Assembly (NCBI GenBank): GCA_013289695.1
Contig: JABCZK010000006.1
Coordinates: 107,911 to 171,910 of the forward strand
Direction of reading: 5' to 3'
DNA length: 64,000 nucleotides
Source: Acidobacteriota bacterium
Lineage (GTDB): Bacteria; Acidobacteriota; Terriglobia; Acidiferrales; UBA7541
Shown piece after piece: positions 8,760-16,550 of this stretch. Position 1 is the stretch's first letter, and each line of letters starts with the position of its first letter. The position numbers were made by a program, and so were the translations under genes. The notes below the pieces were generated by a model. The model had not been told where the DNA came from, searched no databases, and worked only from the letters and a program-made list of their open reading frames with translations.

Positions 8760-9341
8760 CTAATGCAACGGCCGCACCGCGTCCAACTCCAAATTCAATT
8801 CCAACACGTTCACCCGCGGCTCTCCGAGAAATCCCCACTGCCGCCCCTCCGTATGGCGCGCCACCAAAGCGCGTACATCCGCCTCACTCATCCCGCGCTC
8901 CCGCGCCACCCGCGCAATCTGAAATTCCGTCGCCGCCGGCGAAACATGCGGATCCAATCCCGAGCCCGAACTGGTCACCAAATCCACCGGAATCCTCGCC
9001 CCCGGATTTTCCGCCTGCAACCGCTGCACGTCGCCATTCACCCGCGTAATCAAAGCCGAATTCGTCGGCCCCAAATTCGAAGCTCCTCCACTCGACGCAT
9101 CCGGATCGTACCCAGCCGCTCCCGCGGCCGAAGGCCGCGAATGAAAATATCCCGCCGAAGTGAATGGCTGCCCAATTAAGCTCGACCCCACCATCTTCCC
9201 GCCCAAGTGAATGATTTCTCCATTGGCCTGCCGCGGAAAAGCCCACTGCGCCAGCAAAGTCACCACCAGCGGATACAAAATCCCCAGCAGCACAGTCGTC
9301 GCCAGCGTCATCGAAATCGAAATCAGTAAGTTTTTTTTCAT
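8760..9341 (-). CDS. kdpC: KdpC, potassium-transporting ATPase subunit C
   Basis: The protein is about 193 residues, the usual KdpC size. One N-terminal membrane helix is followed by a periplasmic domain with the family features GSSLIGQPF, YFHSRPSA, LGPTN and VTSSGSGLDPH. KdpC is the peripheral subunit of the KdpFABC pump. The ATG at 9341 is preferred over the GTG directly before it. It follows kdpB by 13 bp and closes the structural operon; no terminator hairpin is evident after it. Confidence 0.96.
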   Translation of the reverse strand: MKKNLLISISMTLATTVLLGILYPLVVTLLAQWAFPRQANGEIIHLGGKMVGSSLIGQPFTSAGYFHSRPSAAGAAGYDPDASSGGASNLGPTNSALITRVNGDVQRLQAENPGARIPVDLVTSSGSGLDPHVSPAATEFQIARVARERGMSEADVRALVARHTEGRQWGFLGEPRVNVLELNLELDAVRPLH

Positions 9342-9354
9342 CACCTGAACACCC

Positions 9355-11403
9355 CTAGGCCATTCCCATGTGCGTGATAATCACATCAATTATTTTGATC
9401 CCGATGAACGGCGCGATAATTCCGCCTAGCCCGTACACCAGCAGATTCCGCCGCAGCAATGCTTCCGCGCCCAGCGGCCGGTATTTCACGCCGCGCAAAG
9501 CCAGCGGCACCAGCGCGATAATTATCAGCGCGTTGAATATCACAGCCGAAAGAATCGCCGAGTGCGGATTCTTCAGCCCCATCACGTTCAAAACTTCCAG
9601 CTCCGGAAAAGCCGCCGCGAACATCGCTGGAATAATCGCGAAATATTTCGCCACGTCATTCGCCACCGAAAAAGTCGTGAGCGCCCCGCGCGTAATCAAC
9701 AGCTGCTTGCCGATCTCCACCACCTCAATCAGCTTCGTGGGATTCGAATCCAGATCCACCATGTTCCCGGCCTCTTTCGCCGCTTGCGTTCCTGCGTTCA
9801 TGGCCAGGCCCACGTCCGCTTGTGCCAGCGCCGGCGCGTCATTCGTGCCGTCGCCGGTCATCGCCACCAGTTTGCCCTTCGCCTGTTCGCGGCGAATCAA
9901 AGCCAGTTTGTCCTCCGGCCGCGCCTCTGCCAGGAAATCATCCACGCCGGCCTCGCGCGCGATCGCCGCCGCGGTCAGTGGATTGTCGCCGGTAATCATC
10001 ACCGTGCGAATTCCCATCACGCGCAAATGTTCAAAACGCTCGCGCATCCCGCCCTTCACAATGTCCTTCAAATGGATCACGCCCAGCACCCGTGCATCTT
10101 CCGCCACCAGCAGCGGCGTGCCGCCGGAATTCGAAATGCGATCCACCGCTTCCATCGTTTCATGCGGCACCGTCCCACCCGCTTCCTTGATGTATTTCAC
10201 AATCGCATCCCGCGCGCCCTTGCGAATTTTCCGCCCATCCATATCCACGCCGGACATGCGCGTCACCGCCGAAAATGGAATGAACGTCGCCGCCACCGAC
10301 CCCAGCTCTCGCCCGCGCAATCCGTGCTTATCTTTCGCCAGCACCACGATCGAGCGGCCCTCCGGCGTCTCATCCGCCAGCGAAGCCAACTGCGCCGCAT
10401 CGGCCAATTCGGCATCGCTCACGCCGGGTGCCGGAATAAATTCTGTCGCAAACCGGTTCCCCAAAGTAATCGTCCCGGTCTTGTCCAACAACAAAGTGTC
10501 CACGTCGCCAGCCGCTTCCACCGCGCGCCCGGACATCGCCAGCACGTTCTTCTGCAGCACGCGATCCATTCCCGCGATCCCAATCGCCGAAAGCAATCCG
10601 CCGATCGTCGTCGGAATCAAGCACACCAGCAACGCCACTAACACGAACAACGATTGCGGCGCGCCCGAATAAATCGCCATCGGCTGCAAGGACACCACCG
10701 CCAGCAGAAAAATAATCGTCAACCCCGCCAGCAAAATGTTCAAAGCAATTTCATTCGGCGTTTTCTGCCGCGAAGCCCCCTCCACCAACTTGATCATCCG
10801 ATCCAAAAATGTTTCGCCCGGATTCGAAGTGATCCGCACCTTGATCTCATCCGAAAGCACGCGCGTCCCGCCCGTAACCGCCGACCGGTCGCCCCCCGAT
10901 TCCCGAATCACCGGCGCCGATTCCCCAGTTATCGCAGATTCATCCACCGACGCGACGCCCTCGATCACTTCGCCGTCACCCGGCACGAATTCCCCAGCAG
11001 TAACCATCACCAGATCGCCAGCCCGCAATTGCGAGCCCGGCACCGATTCAATGCTGCCATCCTGTTTCAGCCTGCGCGCCACAGTCTCCGCGCGCGATTT
11101 GCGCAAAGCCTCCGCTTGCGCTTTCCCGCGCCCTTCCGCCATCGCTTCCGCGAAATTCGCAAACAGCACCGTGAACCACAGCCACAAAGTGATCTGCAGG
11201 GAGAACCCAAATCCCTGCGTGTGTTGCACCACCCCGCGCACCAAATCAATGGACGTGAGCAGCGCGCCCACCTCCACCACGAACATCACCGGATTTGCCG
11301 CCAACGTCCGCGGGTTCAGCTTGACGAAAGATTCCCACACCGCCTGCACCACAATATCCTGTCCCCAGCGCGATTTTTCCTTACTGCTCGTTTTAGTGGC
11401 CAT
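9355..11403 (-). CDS. kdpB: KdpB, P-type ATPase catalytic subunit
   Basis: This 682-residue P-type ATPase is of normal KdpB length. The phosphorylation motif DKTGTIT is at about residue 305, the TGES actuator loop ([10 protein letters not shown]) lies before it, and the hinge region reads [22 protein letters not shown]. The opening [24 protein letters not shown] is diagnostic of KdpB. It hydrolyses ATP to drive high-affinity potassium uptake with KdpA. The kdpA stop is 6 bp upstream, so both are read from one message. Confidence 0.97.
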   Translation of the reverse strand: MATKTSSKEKSRWGQDIVVQAVWESFVKLNPRTLAANPVMFVVEVGALLTSIDLVRGVVQHTQGFGFSLQITLWLWFTVLFANFAEAMAEGRGKAQAEALRKSRAETVARRLKQDGSIESVPGSQLRAGDLVMVTAGEFVPGDGEVIEGVASVDESAITGESAPVIRESGGDRSAVTGGTRVLSDEIKVRITSNPGETFLDRMIKLVEGASRQKTPNEIALNILLAGLTIIFLLAVVSLQPMAIYSGAPQSLFVLVALLVCLIPTTIGGLLSAIGIAGMDRVLQKNVLAMSGRAVEAAGDVDTLLLDKTGTITLGNRFATEFIPAPGVSDAELADAAQLASLADETPEGRSIVVLAKDKHGLRGRELGSVAATFIPFSAVTRMSGVDMDGRKIRKGARDAIVKYIKEAGGTVPHETMEAVDRISNSGGTPLLVAEDARVLGVIHLKDIVKGGMRERFEHLRVMGIRTVMITGDNPLTAAAIAREAGVDDFLAEARPEDKLALIRREQAKGKLVAMTGDGTNDAPALAQADVGLAMNAGTQAAKEAGNMVDLDSNPTKLIEVVEIGKQLLITRGALTTFSVANDVAKYFAIIPAMFAAAFPELEVLNVMGLKNPHSAILSAVIFNALIIIALVPLALRGVKYRPLGAEALLRRNLLVYGLGGIIAPFIGIKIIDVIITHMGMA

Positions 11404-11409
11404 GGGTCC

Positions 11410-13185
11410 TCAAAACACCTTTCCCGCGTGCATCATCAAATGCTCTAGAATCGGTCCCAGGCTCAGCGCTGGGAAAAATGTCAGGGCACTGACGATCAGC
11501 ACCACGGAAACCAGCAGTACCGTGAACAGCGGCGTCGTCACCGGAAAGGTTCCAGCCGACTCCGGCACGTATTTCTTCTTCGCCAGGCTTCCCGCAATCG
11601 CCAAAATCGGAATCACCGCGAAAAACCTGCCAAACAAAGTGGCGAATCCGATCGTCGTGTTGTACCAGAGCGTATTCCCGTTAAACCCGCCGAATGCCGA
11701 ACCGTTATTTCCGGTCGCCGAGGTGTAGGCATACAAAATCTGCGAAAGTCCGTGCGGCCCGGGATTTGAAATGGAAGGAGTTCCAAACGATTTCTCGACC
11801 ACGGAGATCGCCGTAAACGTCAGAATCACCAGCGGAAAAATCAGCACCGAGAGCATCGCCATCTTCACGTCATATGCTTCGATCTTTTTCCCCAGATATT
11901 CCGGCGTTCTTCCCACCATCAATCCCGCGATAAATACGGAAAGAATCACGAACACGATCATTCCGTAAAGCCCCGATCCCACTCCGCCGAACACCACCTC
12001 GCCCAACATAATGTTAATCAGCGGAATCATTCCGCCCAGCGGCGTGAACGAATCGTGCATCCCGTTCACCGCGCCGCAGCTGGCATCGGTCGTCACCGTC
12101 GCATACAGCGCTGTATTCGCGATGCCGAACCTCACCTCTTTCCCCTCCATGTTGCCGCCGGACTGCGCGCCGCTCGCCCGCTGGTCCACTCCATGCAGCA
12201 AGGGATTTCCCCGCGACTCCGCGCTGTACACCGAAACCACTGCGGCCAAAAACAGCGCCGCCATCGCGCCCCACACCGCCCAGCCATGCCGCTGCGATCC
12301 GGTCATCCGCCCCAGCGTGTAGGTCAGCCCTGAAGGAATCGCAAAAATCAGCACCAGCTGCAGAAAGTTCGTCAGCGGCGTGGGATTTTCGTAAGGGTGC
12401 GAGCTATTGGCGTAGAAAAATCCTCCGCCGTTCGTGCCGAAAATCTTGATGGCCTCCTGCGACGCCGCCGGTCCTTGTGGAATTACTTGTTCTTTCACCA
12501 CCTGCGTTGTCGTTTTGCCGTCAGTGCCGGTGGTCGTTACGGTTTGTGCGTCCAGCAATTGCGTTGTGGTATAGGGCCGTAGATTTTGAATCATGCCCTG
12601 CGACACAAAAATCATCGCGACCACCAAACAGACCGGCAGCAGTACCCACAAGATCGCCCGCGTCAGGTCCACCCAGAAATTACCGATGGTGTCCTGTTCG
12701 CGCCGCGCGATTCCTCGAATGATCGCTACCGCCATCGCGATGCCCACCGCTGCCGAAGTGAAATTGTGATAGGCCAGCCCCGCCATCTGTGTGAAATAAC
12801 TCATCGTCACTTCCGGGGTGTACGCCTGCCAGTTTGTATTGGTCGTAAACGATGCCGCCGTGTTGAACGCCAGATCGGTTGGCACCGCCGCGAGCTTCTG
12901 CGGATTCCACGGCAGCCATTGCTGCACGCGCTCGATCACATACAGCAGCGTCATCGAAACACCGCTGAAGAGCAGCATCGCAATCGCGTATTCCGTCCAG
13001 CGCATTTCACGCTTTTCATCCACACCCGTCAGCTTGTACAGCAGGCGTTCAAATGGCCTCAGCAGCGGATCCAGAAATGTCTTCTCGCGCGCGAAAACTC
13101 GCGTCATGAAAAGTCCAGCCGGCTTCGCCAGCGCGAAAGTCACCAGTAGGAACAAGAATATTTGCAGCCAGCCATTGGCCGTCAT
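11410..13185 (-). CDS. kdpA: KdpA, potassium-binding channel-like subunit
   Basis: With the start at MTANGWLQIF (ATG at 13185) the protein is 591 residues, in the family range. The longer ORF start would run through kdpF. It is a polytopic protein with selectivity-loop segments such as FNTAASFTTNTNWQ, FGTNGGGFFYANSSHPYENP and TDASCGAVNGMHDSF, and a late TSATGNNGSAF loop. These glycine-rich pore loops identify KdpA. The start lies 2 bp after the kdpF stop. An insertion of about 20 residues before EQVIPQGP is a minor local variation. Confidence 0.97.
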   Translation of the reverse strand: MTANGWLQIFLFLLVTFALAKPAGLFMTRVFAREKTFLDPLLRPFERLLYKLTGVDEKREMRWTEYAIAMLLFSGVSMTLLYVIERVQQWLPWNPQKLAAVPTDLAFNTAASFTTNTNWQAYTPEVTMSYFTQMAGLAYHNFTSAAVGIAMAVAIIRGIARREQDTIGNFWVDLTRAILWVLLPVCLVVAMIFVSQGMIQNLRPYTTTQLLDAQTVTTTGTDGKTTTQVVKEQVIPQGPAASQEAIKIFGTNGGGFFYANSSHPYENPTPLTNFLQLVLIFAIPSGLTYTLGRMTGSQRHGWAVWGAMAALFLAAVVSVYSAESRGNPLLHGVDQRASGAQSGGNMEGKEVRFGIANTALYATVTTDASCGAVNGMHDSFTPLGGMIPLINIMLGEVVFGGVGSGLYGMIVFVILSVFIAGLMVGRTPEYLGKKIEAYDVKMAMLSVLIFPLVILTFTAISVVEKSFGTPSISNPGPHGLSQILYAYTSATGNNGSAFGGFNGNTLWYNTTIGFATLFGRFFAVIPILAIAGSLAKKKYVPESAGTFPVTTPLFTVLLVSVVLIVSALTFFPALSLGPILEHLMMHAGKVF

Positions 13186-13187
13186 CG

Positions 13188-13274
13188 TCAGAACCTTTCC
13201 GGCCACAGCAAGGCCGCAAACAAGTAACCCAGAATCAAAACGCAAACCACCAACAGAACAATGTTGCCTACCAT
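13188..13274 (-). CDS. kdpF: KdpF, 28-residue small subunit
   Basis: This gene is too short for the ORF track. It encodes MVGNIVLLVVCVLILGYLFA followed by ALLWPERF, a single hydrophobic helix ending in the PE(R/K)F tail common in KdpF. Its stop lies 2 bp before the kdpA start, and a GGGAGC motif lies upstream. KdpF is a lipid-like peptide that stabilises the KdpABC complex. Position, size and sequence agree, so confidence is high despite the length. Confidence 0.9.
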   Translation of the reverse strand: MVGNIVLLVVCVLILGYLFAALLWPERF

Positions 13275-13287
13275 GTTGTCGCTCCCG

Positions 13288-13374
13288 TCACTTCAGCCGG
13301 TCGCATCCGCGCACGTAAGCGAGCGCCACCGCAAAAAAACAAATCGTCAACACTACAAATACAATGTCCTGCAT
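13288..13374 (-). CDS. 28-residue membrane peptide upstream of kdpF
   Basis: This was found by reading the gap and is absent from the ORF track. It encodes MQDIVFVVLTICFFAVALAY then VRGCDRLK. A strong GAGGAG lies 8 bp before the ATG, and 13 bp separate its stop from the kdpF start. It is one hydrophobic helix with a positively charged, Cys-containing cytoplasmic tail. The size mirrors KdpF, but the sequence is distinct. I recall similar peptides ending in YVRGCDRL beside kdp operons in other bacteria, but I cannot verify this here. A role in Kdp complex assembly is inference. Confidence 0.75.
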   Translation of the reverse strand: MQDIVFVVLTICFFAVALAYVRGCDRLK

Positions 13375-13488
13375 CACCGTTCACTCCTCAAAGCTGCAAG
13401 CAACCGCGCCTCAAAATCGTCAACCGGCAAAACCGCATCGATCCGCTTGTCGTTTTCGGCAGCGCGGCCGCACGTCTCGTCACAGAAC

Positions 13489-14259
13489 TCAGAATTTATA
13501 GTTCAAGTCCATGCCGAAGAAGAGCTGGTTTCTGGCCTTTCCGCCGTTGTATGCCGCCAGATCCCACGAATGATCGAAACGGAGTTCAGGACGGAGCATC
13601 CATGTGCTGCCGATATATTTGGTGGCATACAGCGTGTTTTCCGTATATTTCGTAGCGAACCCCGTTCGCTGACCCTTCTTGTCATCCAGGAGGTCCGACC
13701 GGAATCCAACAAAGAACCTTCGATTGATAGAGCGATTTACGTAGCTGACGATCGCGTACTCGGGTGCGTTGCAGCGCAGCACCCCGGCCCTGCAAAAAGC
13801 GCCATTCGCGCCTCCGTATATCCAGTCGGAGGATGGGAATGGAGGTGAGTCTAGCCGTGCCGGGAGTCCGCGCTTCTTCGCCGCGGGCGCGGCCGGATTT
13901 GTGTCAGCCCAATCCTGACGGTAGAATTGCGCCAGCCGCTGGAAGAAATTTCCTTCCAGCACGTGGTCTTGCGGCGGGTTCTGCCGCGTGGTTTGTTGCG
14001 CACTCGTCTGTGAAGGCGAATTTTGCTGCGGCGAAGCTGCGGACTCCATCCCGGCAGAACCGCTTCCGCTCTGGTCTGCGTGGGCATTGGCGCCGTCTGC
14101 ACCAGCGACGCCATTCGGTGCGGTAAGGTCTCCCTTACCGTCACTGACGGCTGGAACTCCTTTCTCATCGTTACCTGGCTGAGCCACGTCTTGGGCAAAA
14201 ACTTCGGCCGAAGTCGTACGCACTCCTAACAGAACCGCGAATTCAAACACCATACTCAT
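13489..14259 (-). CDS. Shortened BBP2-type outer-membrane porin, probably an internal deletion derivative
   Basis: This is a 256-residue ORF. After a weak signal-like N-terminus and a low-complexity Ala/Ser/Gln stretch it has GLPARLDSPPFPSSDWIYGG, which looks like the beginning of a BBP2 barrel. It then passes almost directly to the last strands (SYVNRSINRRFFVGFRSDLLDD..RTGFATKYTE..RPELRFDHSWD) and a terminal Phe. Full-length relatives have about 200-300 residues between these parts, so most of the barrel is missing. It overlaps the preceding 30-codon ORF by ATGA. It may be a decaying gene or a minimal barrel. It lies 114 bp upstream of the 28-residue peptide. Confidence 0.55.
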   Translation of the reverse strand: MSMVFEFAVLLGVRTTSAEVFAQDVAQPGNDEKGVPAVSDGKGDLTAPNGVAGADGANAHADQSGSGSAGMESAASPQQNSPSQTSAQQTTRQNPPQDHVLEGNFFQRLAQFYRQDWADTNPAAPAAKKRGLPARLDSPPFPSSDWIYGGANGAFCRAGVLRCNAPEYAIVSYVNRSINRRFFVGFRSDLLDDKKGQRTGFATKYTENTLYATKYIGSTWMLRPELRFDHSWDLAAYNGGKARNQLFFGMDLNYKF

Positions 14260-14348
14260 TGCTGTCCTTCTGGATATCCGAATCGGGGCCGTTTCAACCT
14301 TTCTGGAGTAATCGTCAAGTCGCCGACGGCTTTATCTAAACTGCTCAT
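14256..14348 (-). CDS. 30-residue ORF between the two porin genes
   Basis: The ORF encodes MSSLDKAVGDLTITPERLKR followed by PRFGYPEGQQ. GGAGAAG sits 5 bp before the ATG, the porin stop is 19 bp upstream, and the stop overlaps the next start as ATGA. Tight packing with a good ribosome-binding site favours real translation. It has no membrane segment and I do not recognise it. It could be a leader that sets translation of the shortened porin. Confidence 0.4.
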   Translation of the reverse strand: MSSLDKAVGDLTITPERLKRPRFGYPEGQQ

Positions 14349-14367
14349 CAAATCTTCTCCACCATGC

Positions 14368-16074
14368 TCAGAACTTGACCAGTATGGACATGTCAATAAA
14401 CGACTCGTCCCTGCGCAGGTCCGGGAAAAAGACGCTACTGGCTCCGCCGCCACAGGCGGTCTCTGCCGGTCCCAGGCTCGTTTGTCCGGATGAGGAACCG
14501 TTGCTGCACGCGAAGAACTGGGGAAAACCGTTGTTACCGCCAGGCGGCGTAATGCCGCCGCGGCCCGTCCAGTACGGTACATTCGCGTGCCGGTAGTCAT
14601 ACTCCCAGCGGAAAGTGATGTATTGCTTGGGCATGTAGTCAAATGTGATGGAAGAATCCCACGCCTTGAACGGATCTCCTGGATTCTCCGTAAAGTAAGG
14701 AGAATTGGTGGACGCTGTAATCGCGCTTTCTCCATTGATCGGCGGCAGCAGCACTAGATACCGTCCTGGGTTGTTGATTTTTCCGCCTCCCAGCGTTAGT
14801 CCGAACAAATCGTTATGGAACCAGAAGCGGTTGTAGACCATAAATCCCAGGAAGCTCTGCTTCGGCCCACCCGATTTATCGGTGTAACAGCTCACGCCGC
14901 CGCCGTATTCGCATCCCGCGTCAGCCGTCAACGAAAACGCCATCTTGTCGAGCGTTCGTTCCGGCGTGTCGAAGTACTTCACTTCAACGCTGTCGTCGGT
15001 GTGAATGCGCCGGCGATTGGGAATGAACAAATCATCAGCGCCCAACCCGTAGTTGTTGGAGATCACGTTGATCCACGGCTTCGGGGTCCATTTGATCTGT
15101 CCTCCCAGCCCCGGCCGGTGGTTCGCCGATGCGTACGATTGCCAACCATTGATGAACCACGGCTCAATCTTCAAATGCGCCGTCGGGAAGATCTGCACGC
15201 GCACGCCTTCGAAGAACCACGGCGTGTTGGAGGAAACATATGACGGCTGGTAGGCCCAATTGTCGAATTGGTAGTAACTGAACAATCCGATGTACGACAA
15301 AAAGATTCCTGCATCCACGTTGATGCCGTGCAGCTTGTTGAAGTGGTAGCCGCCGTACGCTTCCGACAAATAGCGGTACGCCGAAACCAGATCCCACTGG
15401 CCGTGGCCGGGGCTGGGGTCGTTGCGCGGTGTCGTCGCGGAATACATGCCGAACTGCGTCATCAGCCGCGCACGCACATTGTCATAGTGAAAGTCGCCGC
15501 CCACTCCCAGTTGCGTGAGTTGTACTTCCTGCGAGCGGAAAAGTTCGCTTGACCCGCCTATGGAGTGATCGGTCGGATGGTTGAAGTCATACACGTACAC
15601 CGTGTCCGACCGAATTTCCGGCGTAAAGAATTTGGTATCCCAGAATGTTTCCTTGGTGCGCGGGTTGCCGTTCAGCCAAGTCCAATCCGCATCGGAAAAA
15701 GGCTCGATTTTGGCCGGCGGGGCCTCGGTCGCGGCCTTTACCAAAGTGGCCGACTCAGGTGTAGCCGTAGCCGCGGGCAATGCAGGCGCTGAGGCAACCT
15801 GCGGCACCGGTATGGACATTTTCGCGCTCGTCGCCGGTATCGTCGGCCGCTCCGGCGTCTTGGCGTTCTTCAGTTCCGCTTCCAGCTCGTCTATGCGTTT
15901 CCGCATCGCATCCAGCTCTTTGGCAATCGCTGGCGGAATTTGTTGCTCAGCGCCAGCGCTTTGCTGGTTTGGCGTGTCGCCGTTGCTCTGCGCGAAGCAA
16001 GGGAATTGCCCCAGCGCAAAAACCAAAATGCCGAAAACAATCTTGTTCCGGTGATTCATCAAGAGCTTCAACAT
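14368..16074 (-). CDS. Outer-membrane beta-barrel porin (BBP2/OmpL-like)
   Basis: The chosen start MLKLLMNHRNKIVF (ATG 16074) has AGGAG 8 bp upstream and gives a proper signal peptide ending in FPCFAQS; the ORF-track start is too long. The 568-residue protein has an N-terminal coiled-coil-like stretch (IAKELDAMRKRIDELEAELKN), a Pro/Ala linker, and then a barrel with many aromatic strands, ending in SFIDMSILVKF with the terminal Phe needed for barrel insertion. It sits in the same direction as kdp, 6 bp after a small membrane protein. It may be the outer-membrane entry route that accompanies Kdp, which is inference from position. Confidence 0.8.
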   Translation of the reverse strand: MLKLLMNHRNKIVFGILVFALGQFPCFAQSNGDTPNQQSAGAEQQIPPAIAKELDAMRKRIDELEAELKNAKTPERPTIPATSAKMSIPVPQVASAPALPAATATPESATLVKAATEAPPAKIEPFSDADWTWLNGNPRTKETFWDTKFFTPEIRSDTVYVYDFNHPTDHSIGGSSELFRSQEVQLTQLGVGGDFHYDNVRARLMTQFGMYSATTPRNDPSPGHGQWDLVSAYRYLSEAYGGYHFNKLHGINVDAGIFLSYIGLFSYYQFDNWAYQPSYVSSNTPWFFEGVRVQIFPTAHLKIEPWFINGWQSYASANHRPGLGGQIKWTPKPWINVISNNYGLGADDLFIPNRRRIHTDDSVEVKYFDTPERTLDKMAFSLTADAGCEYGGGVSCYTDKSGGPKQSFLGFMVYNRFWFHNDLFGLTLGGGKINNPGRYLVLLPPINGESAITASTNSPYFTENPGDPFKAWDSSITFDYMPKQYITFRWEYDYRHANVPYWTGRGGITPPGGNNGFPQFFACSNGSSSGQTSLGPAETACGGGASSVFFPDLRRDESFIDMSILVKF

Positions 16075-16079
16075 GGAAG

Positions 16080-16310
16080 TTATCTCCTGTGCGCGCTTTC
16101 GCCCTGCGTTTTTTGATCTGCAGAATCTTCGCGCCGCGCTTCGCGCGGCGTTTCCTTTGGCATCACGATTTGTCCGGAAGAAATCACCGGAAATCCCAGG
16201 GGCGTTTCTCTCCTGCGCCGCGGGCGCTTTTCTTCCAGCCAGAACTGCACCAGCGCATACATGAAAAAAACGCACGCCGCCGCTACCACCAAAAAAGCAA
16301 GAACCACCAT
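16080..16310 (-). CDS. Small single-pass membrane protein at the head of the porin/kdp unit
   Basis: The 76-residue ORF starts with a membrane helix (MVVLAFLVVAAACVFFMYAL). A basic stretch (EEKRPRRRRETP) and a hydrophilic tail rich in Glu and Arg follow. GAAGGA lies about 10 bp before the ATG. Its TAA overlaps the AGGAG of the porin gene, so both are read together. I do not recognise a family. It is the first gene downstream of the CTTACG direct repeats, so it probably starts the potassium-regulated message. Confidence 0.6.
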   Translation of the reverse strand: MVVLAFLVVAAACVFFMYALVQFWLEEKRPRRRRETPLGFPVISSGQIVMPKETPREARREDSADQKTQGESAHRR

Positions 16311-16477
16311 AAAAGTCGTCCTTCAACGCGCCTGCCGGCCCCGCCGCGGGAAAACAGGCCGCAGCGGGAATGCGAATGACATTCCGGCCGGTTCATCCAG
16401 GCGCACACCCGCACCGCTCATTCGCATCCATCCCTTAGATGTTGCATCGGGTGGAAAGTTCTACGGTACTTCTCTCG

Positions 16478-16516
16478 CGTCAGGAATCCGTAAGCGATGC
16501 ATAAGGATTTCGTAAG
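16478..16516 (-). promoter_or_regulatory. Four 11-bp-spaced direct repeats, candidate KdpE operator
   Basis: On the minus strand the hexamers CTTACG, CTTATG, CTTACG and CTGACG begin exactly 11 bp apart (plus-strand positions 16511-16516, 16500-16505, 16489-16494 and 16478-16483). OmpR/PhoB-family regulators bind such head-to-tail repeats spaced one helical turn apart. The array lies about 170 bp upstream of the first gene of the porin/kdp unit, in the gap after the convergently positioned GT gene end. A possible -10 (TAGAAC) lies 14 bp past the last repeat. Binding by KdpE is inferred from linkage. Confidence 0.6.
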
Positions 16517-16550
16517 GACTTGCAGGCAGGAAAAGTTGTACTGGATCGGT

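Noticed and set aside
9562-10641. 359-residue plus-strand ORF opposite kdpB
   Set aside because: It mirrors a clear KdpB coding frame and has low-complexity His/Arg/Gln composition typical of antisense reading.
14256-14735. 159-residue ORF overlapping the end of the intact porin
   Set aside because: All but its last 30 codons are an alternate-frame reading of the porin. Only the 14256-14348 part is kept as a possible small gene.
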